Shown here piece by piece: positions 8,076 through 14,803 of a stretch of DNA of 15,635 bases (position 1 is the first letter of the stretch; the number at the start of each line of letters is the position of its first letter). This DNA comes from Flavobacteriales bacterium (GTDB lineage Bacteria > Bacteroidota > Bacteroidia > Flavobacteriales > UA16). The notes under the pieces were generated by a model. It worked only from the letters and a program-made list of their open reading frames with translations. It made no database searches and was not told the DNA's origin. The translations under genes were made by a program, and so were the position numbers. The stretch lies in the NCBI GenBank assembly GCA_030831885.1, contig JAURKF010000234.1, forward strand, positions 1 to 15,635. The letters run 5' to 3'.

Positions 8076-9713
8076 TTAATCCACGTTATCATGGAGAAAA
8101 GGATTCTCTCGGAGCTCAACTTTGCGCTTACCTGAATCGTCAACCGACTCGTTCAATGAGTACCGAGAAATATTGCTATCTGAGCTGTGCGGAGCGCTTT
8201 CCAACGAAATTTTCTTACGTGTATATGCAGGCTCATTCTCTAGCTCAGTTAAACCATTCGGTGTTTTCAATTTAATGGCCAGCTCACGAATGCGCATCTC
8301 ACGCTCCTTATTTCTCGCCATTAACTCAGAGCGGTCCGGACGATCACTCACCATCCGCTCCTCACGGATTACTAAGGTTACTTCGTCTGCTTCCTCATCC
8401 GAATTACTTGTAATATCCACAATATTGCTACCTAAATCATGGGCTACCGGTTCATCAACAAGATTATCGGCCTCCTTCATCTTCAATGATGCAATCTGCG
8501 GCATATCATCCACTTCGATTGACTCTTCGTCAATGTGGTTTTCAACCACGAACTCCACTTCGTACGAAGCTTCAACCGGCTTGATATAAGGTTCCGTAGG
8601 TATTTCTTCTGTGGGCGTTGTGTTTACAGTAGGAATATCTACTACAGGCTTCTCAACTTTCGAAACAACTTCTTTTGCTCCTTCAGCCTCTAACCAAACT
8701 TTTTTGGGGGCCTCGGCTTTTTCGTCCCAAACTATGCCTCCGCTATTTCCTTTGAAGCCGGTTGCAATAACTGTAACACACACATCATCTCCTAGAGTAG
8801 CGTCCTGGCCATATCCCCAGATCACTTCAGCCGACATACCGGCCTGTTCCTGTATGTAATCCGTAATCTCACTAATCTCATCCATCAGCAGTTCGCTGTC
8901 CCCGTGTGTAATATTTAACAACACGAAATTGGCCCCGGTAATGTCGCGGTCATTAAGCAATGGCGACTCAAGAGCAGCCTCCACAGCTTTCTTAGCACGA
9001 CCCTCGCCGCTGGCGCGACCCGATCCCATAATCGCCTTACCACTGTCTTTCATTACGGTCTTCACGTCATTCATATCGACGTTCACGGTGCCAATCAAGG
9101 TTATAACCTCTGCAATGCCTTTCGCAGCAGTACAAAGAACCTCATCGGCATGACCAAAAGCCGCCTTCAACGTTAGGTTGCCATAGAGTTCGCGAAGCTT
9201 CTCATTATTAATCTCGAGGAGGGTATCCACATTGTCTTTCATTTCATTCAGCCCCATCTCAGCCTGACTAGAACGCTTCTTGCCTTCAAACATGAATGGC
9301 ACAGTCACGATTCCGACCGTTAGAATTCCCATGTCACGAGCTACCTTGGCAATAACAGGTGCAGCTCCGGTGCCGGTGCCACCACCCATACCCGCAGTAA
9401 TGAATACCATAGTGGTATTGTCACTCAACAATGCTTTGATTTCTTCCAGGCTTTCAATTGCAGCATTCCGACCAACTTCAGGAATTGCACCGGCGCCGCG
9501 TCCTGCAGTTAACGTACTGCCCAATTGAATCTTCAAAGGAACAGGACTCATATCGAGTGCCTGGGCATCTGTATTGCAGACGATGAAATCCACACCTTTG
9601 ATGCCTTGTTCGTACATATAATTGACAGCGTTGCTGCCACCTCCACCCACACCAATCACCTTAATGATTGAAGACGTGCTAGTGGGTAAGTCGAATTTGA
9701 ATGAGTTTTCCAT
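8076..9713 (-). CDS. ftsZ: Cell division protein FtsZ
   Basis: FtsZ is the tubulin-like GTPase that polymerises into the Z ring at midcell and recruits the divisome. The 545-residue product shows the GTP-binding domain in order: GVGGGGSNAV at residues 21-30, the tubulin signature GGGTGTG at 110-116, and the T7 synergy loop NVDMNDV at 211-217 with catalytic acids D213 and D216. The conserved core ends near residue 320. A roughly 215-residue acidic, low-complexity linker follows, holding a charged helical stretch (ELMARNKEREMRIRELAIKL) and then the C-terminal peptide ENPFLHDNVD, expected to bind FtsA or other membrane anchors. Long linkers are usual in Bacteroidota compared with E. coli (383 residues in total). 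Start: the frame extends to a GTG at 9749, but the ATG at 9713 gives the usual short N terminus (MENSFKFDLP). Unlike the common dcw arrangement, no ftsA or ftsQ lies upstream; the next gene is divergent. Confidence 0.97.
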   Translation of the reverse strand: MENSFKFDLPTSTSSIIKVIGVGGGGSNAVNYMYEQGIKGVDFIVCNTDAQALDMSPVPLKIQLGSTLTAGRGAGAIPEVGRNAAIESLEEIKALLSDNTTMVFITAGMGGGTGTGAAPVIAKVARDMGILTVGIVTVPFMFEGKKRSSQAEMGLNEMKDNVDTLLEINNEKLRELYGNLTLKAAFGHADEVLCTAAKGIAEVITLIGTVNVDMNDVKTVMKDSGKAIMGSGRASGEGRAKKAVEAALESPLLNDRDITGANFVLLNITHGDSELLMDEISEITDYIQEQAGMSAEVIWGYGQDATLGDDVCVTVIATGFKGNSGGIVWDEKAEAPKKVWLEAEGAKEVVSKVEKPVVDIPTVNTTPTEEIPTEPYIKPVEASYEVEFVVENHIDEESIEVDDMPQIASLKMKEADNLVDEPVAHDLGSNIVDITSNSDEEADEVTLVIREERMVSDRPDRSELMARNKEREMRIRELAIKLKTPNGLTELENEPAYTRKKISLESAPHSSDSNISRYSLNESVDDSGKRKVELRENPFLHDNVD

Positions 9714-9917
9714 GTTGGTTGATATGGGTTTGGCTCTCGTTTTCAGCACTTTTACATCAGAACTAAAAACGACAATTTGAGTGGCCTAATAAAGAACAAC
9801 TATGAAGGCCTTTGCAAACCGACTTTTCAAAAAAGTGAACCTCGCGATGTTAGTAAACACAGTCGCAATCTCCCGACGGCCAAAAGGGGTGTAACCCATG
9901 ATTTTATTCCATTTGTG

Positions 9918-9946
9918 TTGATTTTACGTCTTTAATTGTATTTTCG
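9918..9946 (+). promoter_or_regulatory. Candidate Bacteroidota-type promoter for the DUF4290 gene
   Basis: TATTTTCG at 9939-9946 matches the Bacteroidota -7 element TAnnTTTG at all but one position. TTG at 9918-9920 lies 18 bases upstream as a -33 element; TTTG at 9912-9915 is an alternative with a 23-base gap. Transcription would begin near 9952, giving a short leader to the ATG at 9980. The rest of the 266-base gap between ftsZ and this gene holds no RNA or hairpin I can support. A promoter for ftsZ must lie there too, but no good minus-strand match stands out. Confidence 0.4.
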
Positions 9947-9979
9947 TGCAGTCGAAAAATTGTGTTTCCCCTCCCTGCC

Positions 9980-10660
9980 ATGCAAGAGACTATCAATGAG
10001 AAGCTGAATCTTCAGCCCTACAACAGCAACCGCCCTCATCTAATTATCCCTGAATACGGAAGAAACATTCAGCGTATGGTCGAATATGCCCTCACGCTGG
10101 AAGATCGTGAAGAGCGCAACAAGTGCGTTCGGGCTATCCTCAGCGTTATGGGCCAGTTGTTTCCGCACTTGCGAGATATTGAAGACTTTAATCATAAACT
10201 TTGGGATCACCTACACATCATGTCGGGTTTCCGCCTGGATGTCGATAGCCCTTACCCCAAACCAGATAAGGAGCATCTGCAAAGCAAACCGGAACCGATG
10301 CCCTACCCGAACAACCAAATCCGCTTCGGGCATTATGGCCACTATGTTGAGTCCATGATTCGCAAATGTGCATCGATGGAAGACGGAGAAGATAAAAACG
10401 CCTTCGCTTTGGCTATAGCCAACCTGATGAAATACAATGCTACCAACTGGAACCGCAATATTGTGCACGACGATGTTATATTGAAAGACTTGTCGATGCT
10501 CTCCAAAGGAAGTATTCGTCTGGAAAATGTAACACAACTTCAAACTGTTAAACCGCTTACTGCGGGTGGTTTCAAAGAATATGAAACTGAGCGATTCGGC
10601 AAAAAAAATAAACACAAGTTCAACAAGAACAATAAGAAGAAAAAGTTCCGGCCTAGATAA
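9980..10660 (+). CDS. DUF4290 domain-containing protein
   Basis: The 226-residue protein matches the Bacteroidota-restricted DUF4290 family (PF14123) by its hallmarks: a YNSNRPHLIIPEYGRNIQ start, ALTLEDREERNKC, a LFPHLRDIEDFNHKLWDHL block around residues 60-78, and a second IRFGHYGHYVESMI block near 114-127. It is mostly helical and soluble, with no signal peptide. The last ~20 residues are almost all Lys, Asn and Arg (KKNKHKFN, KKKKFRPR), which suggests binding to nucleic acid or another polyanion. No function is established for the family as far as I know. Start: a GTG at 9962 is in frame, but the ATG at 9980 fits the family N terminus and the candidate promoter. From memory, DUF4290 genes often sit beside murA; here the next gene is hemA, 85 bases on. 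Confidence 0.88.
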   Translation: MQETINEKLNLQPYNSNRPHLIIPEYGRNIQRMVEYALTLEDREERNKCVRAILSVMGQLFPHLRDIEDFNHKLWDHLHIMSGFRLDVDSPYPKPDKEHLQSKPEPMPYPNNQIRFGHYGHYVESMIRKCASMEDGEDKNAFALAIANLMKYNATNWNRNIVHDDVILKDLSMLSKGSIRLENVTQLQTVKPLTAGGFKEYETERFGKKNKHKFNKNNKKKKFRPR

Positions 10661-10690
10661 TTGACTTTTCTCATCTCGGTCATTGACTTT
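10660..10690 (+). repeat. Short direct repeat upstream of hemA
   Basis: ATTGACTTT occurs at 10660-10668 and again at 10682-10690, exactly 22 bases apart, about two helical turns, in the gap before hemA. It could be a tandem operator or overlapping -33-like elements, or chance. An AACCTTTG at 10720-10727 resembles a -7 element (TAnnTTTG, one mismatch), but its distance to an upstream TTG is longer than usual. Confidence 0.3.
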
Positions 10691-10745
10691 CTTGTGACAA
10701 AATCGCACGAATTGAGAAAAACCTTTGCAGTCAAAGAATCCTGTC

Positions 10746-11981
10746 GTGAACGATTTGCGTGTTGTCGCTCTTACCCACAAAAATTTCCCTTTGGAAACCA
10801 TCGGCTCCTTTCATATTGCCGATGATCAGCGTGAACAAGTTCTAACTGACATAAAACTAGCTTGCGGTATGACTGAGGTGATGTACCTATCTACCTGCAA
10901 CCGCGTTGAATTCATTTTCACTCTTCCTCATTATGTATGCCCGGGCGTAACTGCTCAATTGCTTAAAGCCACCGGCGTAGCAATGACTGAAGAACAGATT
11001 CGCTCCATCGCAGCTCGTGCTGACAGATACAACGGAAGTGAAGCTGCAGAGCACCTGCTCAACGTAGCATCTAGCTTAGAATCAGCAGTCATTGGCGAGC
11101 GCGAAATCACCACTCAATTGCGAAAGGCATATGAGGAAAGTGTCAGTATGAAACTTAGCGGCGATGATCTTCGACTGATAATACGGCAGTGCATTCAAAC
11201 TGCCAAGGAAGTATTTACCCAAACAGATTTGGCTAAAAAACCTGTAAGTGTAGTATCAATCGCATGGGAACAATTTCGAAACCAAGAACTGCCCACGGGC
11301 TCCCGAATACTTCTCATAGGCGCAGGACAAGTCATTCGTAACTTCTCAAAATTTCTGTTCGAAAACGGTTACAACCGGTTAACGTTTGTAAATCGTACAT
11401 TTTCAAACGCCCAACAATTGGCTGATACCTTCGGTGGCAAGGCACTCTCACTGGATGAATCACAATCATTCACCGAAGGATTCGATGCTCTTATAACCTG
11501 CACAGGATCTCCGGATATTATAGTAGATCAAGCCCTATATCAATCGCTCTTGCAGAACGAGAACTCAACCAAAATCGTAATCGATTTAGCCTTGCCTGCA
11601 GATGTTGAAGAATCGATAGCAATATCACCATTCGTAAAGTACTTCGGCATGGAGCAGATAAAAATCTGGGCAAACGAAAACATTCAATTCCGCGAAAAAG
11701 CAATTACCGATTGTACCCCCCTTATTCAAAATGGTCTGCGTGAATTCGAAAAAGTACATAAGGCGCGTCAAATTGAAAAAGCGATGATTTCCATTCCGGA
11801 AACGATTAAGGAAATTCGCAATACAGCTTTAGGGTCAGTGTTTGCGAAAGACCTGGAAACACTCGACGATCACTCACGCGAAGTGCTAGAAAAAATTGTG
11901 AGCTATATGGAGAAAAAATACATCTCTATACCTATGAAAATGGCGAAAGACGTTCTACTTGATGAGGTAAAAAAGAACTGA
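10746..11981 (+). CDS. hemA: Glutamyl-tRNA reductase (HemA)
   Basis: HemA reduces glutamyl-tRNA(Glu) with NADPH to glutamate-1-semialdehyde, the first step of the C5 tetrapyrrole route, in the cytosol. Seen in order: RVVALTHKNFPLE at the N terminus, the catalytic Cys in YLSTCNRVEF (C51 counted from the GTG start), GEREITTQLRKAYEES in the substrate domain, the NADPH-binding RILLIGAGQVIRNF from residue 187, and a C-terminal helical dimerisation region. The length of 411 residues fits the family. There is no ATG near the N terminus. Candidate starts are TTG at 10725 (418 residues) and GTG at 10746. The GTG puts the catalytic Cys at 51, close to C50 of E. coli HemA, and lies just after a possible -7 element, so I chose it; the TTG is not excluded. 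It leads a tight series with hemC, hemD and a PorV-like gene. Confidence 0.95.
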   Translation: MNDLRVVALTHKNFPLETIGSFHIADDQREQVLTDIKLACGMTEVMYLSTCNRVEFIFTLPHYVCPGVTAQLLKATGVAMTEEQIRSIAARADRYNGSEAAEHLLNVASSLESAVIGEREITTQLRKAYEESVSMKLSGDDLRLIIRQCIQTAKEVFTQTDLAKKPVSVVSIAWEQFRNQELPTGSRILLIGAGQVIRNFSKFLFENGYNRLTFVNRTFSNAQQLADTFGGKALSLDESQSFTEGFDALITCTGSPDIIVDQALYQSLLQNENSTKIVIDLALPADVEESIAISPFVKYFGMEQIKIWANENIQFREKAITDCTPLIQNGLREFEKVHKARQIEKAMISIPETIKEIRNTALGSVFAKDLETLDDHSREVLEKIVSYMEKKYISIPMKMAKDVLLDEVKKN

Positions 11982-12013
11982 TCGAACCACTACTTTCGTC
12001 TAAACTTTCAACG

Positions 12014-12910
12014 TTGAAAAACCCTGTAATTATCGGTTCACGCGGTAGCGATTTAGCGCTCTGGCAGGCGCATTATGTGCAACAACAATTGACTGCTATT
12101 GGAATTAATTCCGAAATTGAAATTATCAAAACAAAAGGTGATACAATACAGCATCTCAGCTTTGATAAGATTGAAGGAAAGGGGTTTTTCACCAAAGAAA
12201 TCGAAGAAGCTTTACTTGCCGGTGCAATCGATATTGCAGTGCATTCGCATAAAGATCTTGAAACTACGTCACCGGAAGGCCTTGTTGTTGCTGCGGTGAG
12301 CGAGCGCGCTGATGCGCGGGAAATGCTTCTCATTCACCCCCGTGCTCTCGATTCCGGCGAACACTGGCAATTGAAGCGCAACGCACATGTCGGGACATCG
12401 AGCGCACGAAGAAAATCACAACTGTTGCATGCACGCCCCGATGTCACCACACTGGATATCCGAGGCAATGTACCCACTCGAGTTCAAAAACTGCGAAATG
12501 GTGAATTCGATGCAATACTGCTAGCCAAAGCAGGACTCGACCGACTTCAACTTGATATTTCCGATTTGCATGCAGTGCCTCTCGAAGTCCACCAATTAGT
12601 GCCGGCTCCAGCGCAAGGGGCACTGGCAATTCAAACGAGAAGCAACGATTCGGCTCTCATTGAGTTGTTGAATCAACTTAACACACCTGATGTTCAACGG
12701 TGCATTCGTATTGAGAGAACCGTGCTCAATAACATGCAAGGTGGCTGTCAATTGCCGCTGGGCGTGCATGCGCAAAATCATAGCGGCCAATTTCATGTAT
12801 GGATAGCTTACGCTCGGGCTTGGAATGAAACAGTTACGAAGTTTCAAATCATTGGTAACAATGAAAACCAACCCATACAAGACATCCTTCAACGCATTCA
12901 GACCTTGTGA
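12014..12910 (+). CDS. hemC: Porphobilinogen deaminase / hydroxymethylbilane synthase (HemC)
   Basis: HemC joins four porphobilinogen molecules into hydroxymethylbilane in the cytosol. The 298-residue protein opens with IIGSRGSDLALWQA (from residue 6), then IKTKGD, HSHKDLET (substrate-binding Asp loop), GTSSARRKSQL and LDIRGNVPTRVQKL. The dipyrromethane cofactor attaches to the Cys in GGCQLPLG, here C245. All key residues are present. The start is TTG at 12014: no ATG or GTG is available at the right place, and the TTG gives the expected short N terminus. It follows hemA by 32 bases, and its TGA overlaps the hemD start in GTGA, so translation of the two is probably coupled. Confidence 0.95.
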   Translation: MKNPVIIGSRGSDLALWQAHYVQQQLTAIGINSEIEIIKTKGDTIQHLSFDKIEGKGFFTKEIEEALLAGAIDIAVHSHKDLETTSPEGLVVAAVSERADAREMLLIHPRALDSGEHWQLKRNAHVGTSSARRKSQLLHARPDVTTLDIRGNVPTRVQKLRNGEFDAILLAKAGLDRLQLDISDLHAVPLEVHQLVPAPAQGALAIQTRSNDSALIELLNQLNTPDVQRCIRIERTVLNNMQGGCQLPLGVHAQNHSGQFHVWIAYARAWNETVTKFQIIGNNENQPIQDILQRIQTL

Positions 12911-13575
12911 ATAAATCCGTATTCATATCACGCAAAGCCGCAGACTGCGAAGCGATTCGTTCATTTCTTCCTCCCAAAATTGAACTGGTTGCTCTATCAC
13001 TGATCGAAACCACACCTATTCATTTCAACCCGGATATTGCTCATACCGATTGGATATTCTTTTCATCATCCAACGCTGCCCGACACTTCTTCGAGCAAAA
13101 GCCAAAACTTTCCGGACAGAAGATTGGCGCCATTGGCGAAGCAACTGCCCGAACCATTGGCAACTATCACGCAGTTGACTTTGTTGGCGACTCTATAGAC
13201 ATCACCGATTCTGCATATCGTTTTGCTGAAAACATCGGCAATCAAACTGTGCTGTTTCCGGGAGCAGCGGATAGTCTCAAGCATATTCAGTCGGCATTGC
13301 CTACTGAGCAAGTTATTGATCTTCCCGTATATAAAACTTCCGAAATAGAAATCCGAGTTCCGGCATGTGACCTCTATGTATTTTCAAGCCCAAGCAACGT
13401 TCGCTCATTTTTCAAGACCAATCCGGATGTCGATATTCATTCCATGAAATGCATAGCATTTGGCGAGGCTACGCAAGATGAACTAAAACGCTATCATGTG
13501 AAGGACGTTCAGATTCCGGCTTCATTGGAGCCAAATTCAATCGCAAAAGCAATAATTCAAGCGCTGCAGGGTTAA
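12907..13575 (+). CDS. hemD: Uroporphyrinogen-III synthase (HemD)
   Basis: HemD cyclises hydroxymethylbilane to uroporphyrinogen III with inversion of ring D. The family is weakly conserved in sequence, but the pattern is right: two alternating alpha/beta domains with WIFFSSSNAARHFF near residue 40, KIGAIGEATARTIG near 70, VLFPGAADSL near 115, VYKTSE near 138, then VFSSPSNVRSFF and CIAFGEATQDELKRY in the second half. The length of 222 residues is slightly short, as in other Bacteroidota. The GTG start at 12907 overlaps the hemC stop by four bases (GTGA). Position directly after hemC strongly supports the call. hemE does not follow; the next gene is an outer-membrane protein. Confidence 0.88.
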   Translation: MNKSVFISRKAADCEAIRSFLPPKIELVALSLIETTPIHFNPDIAHTDWIFFSSSNAARHFFEQKPKLSGQKIGAIGEATARTIGNYHAVDFVGDSIDITDSAYRFAENIGNQTVLFPGAADSLKHIQSALPTEQVIDLPVYKTSEIEIRVPACDLYVFSSPSNVRSFFKTNPDVDIHSMKCIAFGEATQDELKRYHVKDVQIPASLEPNSIAKAIIQALQG

Positions 13576-13595
13576 GGCTGCGCAGTCTTATTTTT
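13561..13595 (+). terminator. Possible weak terminator or attenuator at the hemD 3' end
   Basis: GCGCTGC (13561-13567) pairs with GCTGCGC (13577-13583), with one T-T mismatch and a nine-base loop containing the hemD stop. TCTTATTTTT follows at 13586-13595. The stem is short, so it may only reduce readthrough into the PorV-like gene, whose ATG is at 13602. Confidence 0.4.
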
Positions 13596-13601
13596 GAGCC
13601 A

Positions 13602-14780
13602 ATGAACCTCTTGCGATTTTCTCTCACAGCCGAGTTGCTTTCACGCTTGTGCATCCTCGTTTTCATCTCGGTGACAAGTGCTCACATTGGCTCTGCACAA
13701 ACCGGAGACATTACTCCCAAATACTCCAATGAATTTTTGAATATCGGCGTGGGCGCGCGGGCACTTGGCATGTCTGCCGCTCAAGTAGCTTCCGTAAACG
13801 ACGTGACTGCAGGTTACTGGAATCCGGCCGGAATTAATCATCTAAGCCAGCGACTGCAGGTAGCAGCCATGCACTCTGAATACTTTGCGGGTATCGCCAA
13901 ATTCGATTACGCATCAATCGGAAAGGCGATCGACTCTTCGAGCGCTGCGGCTTTCTCCATTATTCGTTTTGGTGTGGACGATATTCCCAACACCACCGAA
14001 CTCATTGATGCAGGAGGAAATGTTGATTACGACCGCATCACGAAATTCTCAGCCGTCGATTACGCATTTATATTTTCTTACGGTCGAAATGGATGGCCCG
14101 GGAAAAACGCTACCTCTTCCACTTCTCAAACAATCATCGACCCTTTGTCGCGCGCCAACCGGTTTCGCTGGGGTGTAAATGCCAAAGTGATTTATCGTCA
14201 TATTGGCGACTTCGCCAACGCTTGGGGATTTGGATTGGATGCCGGAGCCCAATACGACTATAACCGCTGGCACTTTGGCGCTGTTGCCAAAGACATTACT
14301 TCTACGTTCAACGCGTGGTCTTATTCGCTAAGCGACCGAACCAAGGAAGTATTTCAAAACACCGGCAATGAAATTCCGCAAAATGGCTTGGAGATTACAA
14401 TGCCGCGGCTTGTGCTCGGCGCAGGGCGTAGCTTCGACATTAAAAAAATAACACTCCTGGCTGAAGCAAATGCCACTCTCACCACCGATGGCAAACGTAA
14501 TGTGCTTATAAGTGCAAATCCGGTGAGCATTGACCCTAATCTCGGACTAGAAGCTATCTACAACAAACTCATTTTTGTGCGCGCCGGTGTTGGCAATTTT
14601 CAACGTGTTACCGATTTCGATGGCAGTCAGTACCTCACGCTACAGCCCAACTTGGGTCTGGGACTTCGCATCCGCAACCTACAAATCGATTACGCACTTT
14701 CTGATATCGGAAACGTAAGTGATGTGCTTTACAGCAATGTCTTCTCGCTAAGAATGGACATTTCAGCAAAAAAGAAATAA
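13602..14780 (+). CDS. PorV/PorQ-family outer-membrane beta-barrel protein (PorV-like paralogue)
   Basis: The 392-residue precursor has a signal peptide: a basic start, a hydrophobic stretch around residues 16-26, and likely cleavage after A32 or Q33. Next comes the family signature NIGVGARALGMSAAQVAS (47-64) with DVTAGYWNPAG (67-77), seen in PorV, PorQ and relatives (UPF0164/FadL-like). The rest shows alternating-residue strands typical of a 14-strand barrel. Family knowledge: PorV shuttles T9SS cargo to the sortase PorU, and PorQ belongs to the same apparatus; Bacteroidota also carry paralogues of less clear role. I cannot decide which one this is, and the gene position beside hem genes is not that of a known por locus, so no symbol is given. 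It lies 26 bases after hemD with a possible weak terminator between, and converges on ctaA with one base between stops. Confidence 0.82.
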   Translation: MNLLRFSLTAELLSRLCILVFISVTSAHIGSAQTGDITPKYSNEFLNIGVGARALGMSAAQVASVNDVTAGYWNPAGINHLSQRLQVAAMHSEYFAGIAKFDYASIGKAIDSSSAAAFSIIRFGVDDIPNTTELIDAGGNVDYDRITKFSAVDYAFIFSYGRNGWPGKNATSSTSQTIIDPLSRANRFRWGVNAKVIYRHIGDFANAWGFGLDAGAQYDYNRWHFGAVAKDITSTFNAWSYSLSDRTKEVFQNTGNEIPQNGLEITMPRLVLGAGRSFDIKKITLLAEANATLTTDGKRNVLISANPVSIDPNLGLEAIYNKLIFVRAGVGNFQRVTDFDGSQYLTLQPNLGLGLRIRNLQIDYALSDIGNVSDVLYSNVFSLRMDISAKKK

Positions 14781-14803
14781 TTCAGGCGCGCTTAAACTGA
14801 ATT
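14779..14803 (-). terminator. Possible terminator for ctaA across the convergent stop codons
   Basis: AATTCAG (14779-14785) and CTGAATT (14797-14803) form a perfect 7-bp stem with an 11-base loop. Read on the minus strand, the stem is followed by ATTTCTTTTTT inside the 3' end of the PorV-like gene, as in an intrinsic terminator. On the plus strand no T-tract follows. The stem is AT-rich and weak. Confidence 0.4.

Noticed and set aside
8122..9528. Several open frames (74-155 codons) on the + strand opposite ftsZ
   Set aside because: They are Ser/Ala/Pro-rich mirror translations of the FtsZ coding sequence, with no motifs of their own.
9714..9749. Longer FtsZ N terminus from GTG 9749
   Set aside because: The 12 extra residues are basic and unlike the usual FtsZ start, while the ATG at 9713 gives the normal short N terminus.
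10692..10712. CRP/FNR-like palindrome (TGTGA...TCGCA) before hemA
   Set aside because: The half-site spacing and symmetry do not match the consensus, and few positions agree with the reverse complement.
10211..10801. 196-codon open frame on the - strand
   Set aside because: It spans the DUF4290 gene, the gap and the hemA start in antisense; the sense genes match known families and this product matches nothing I recognise.
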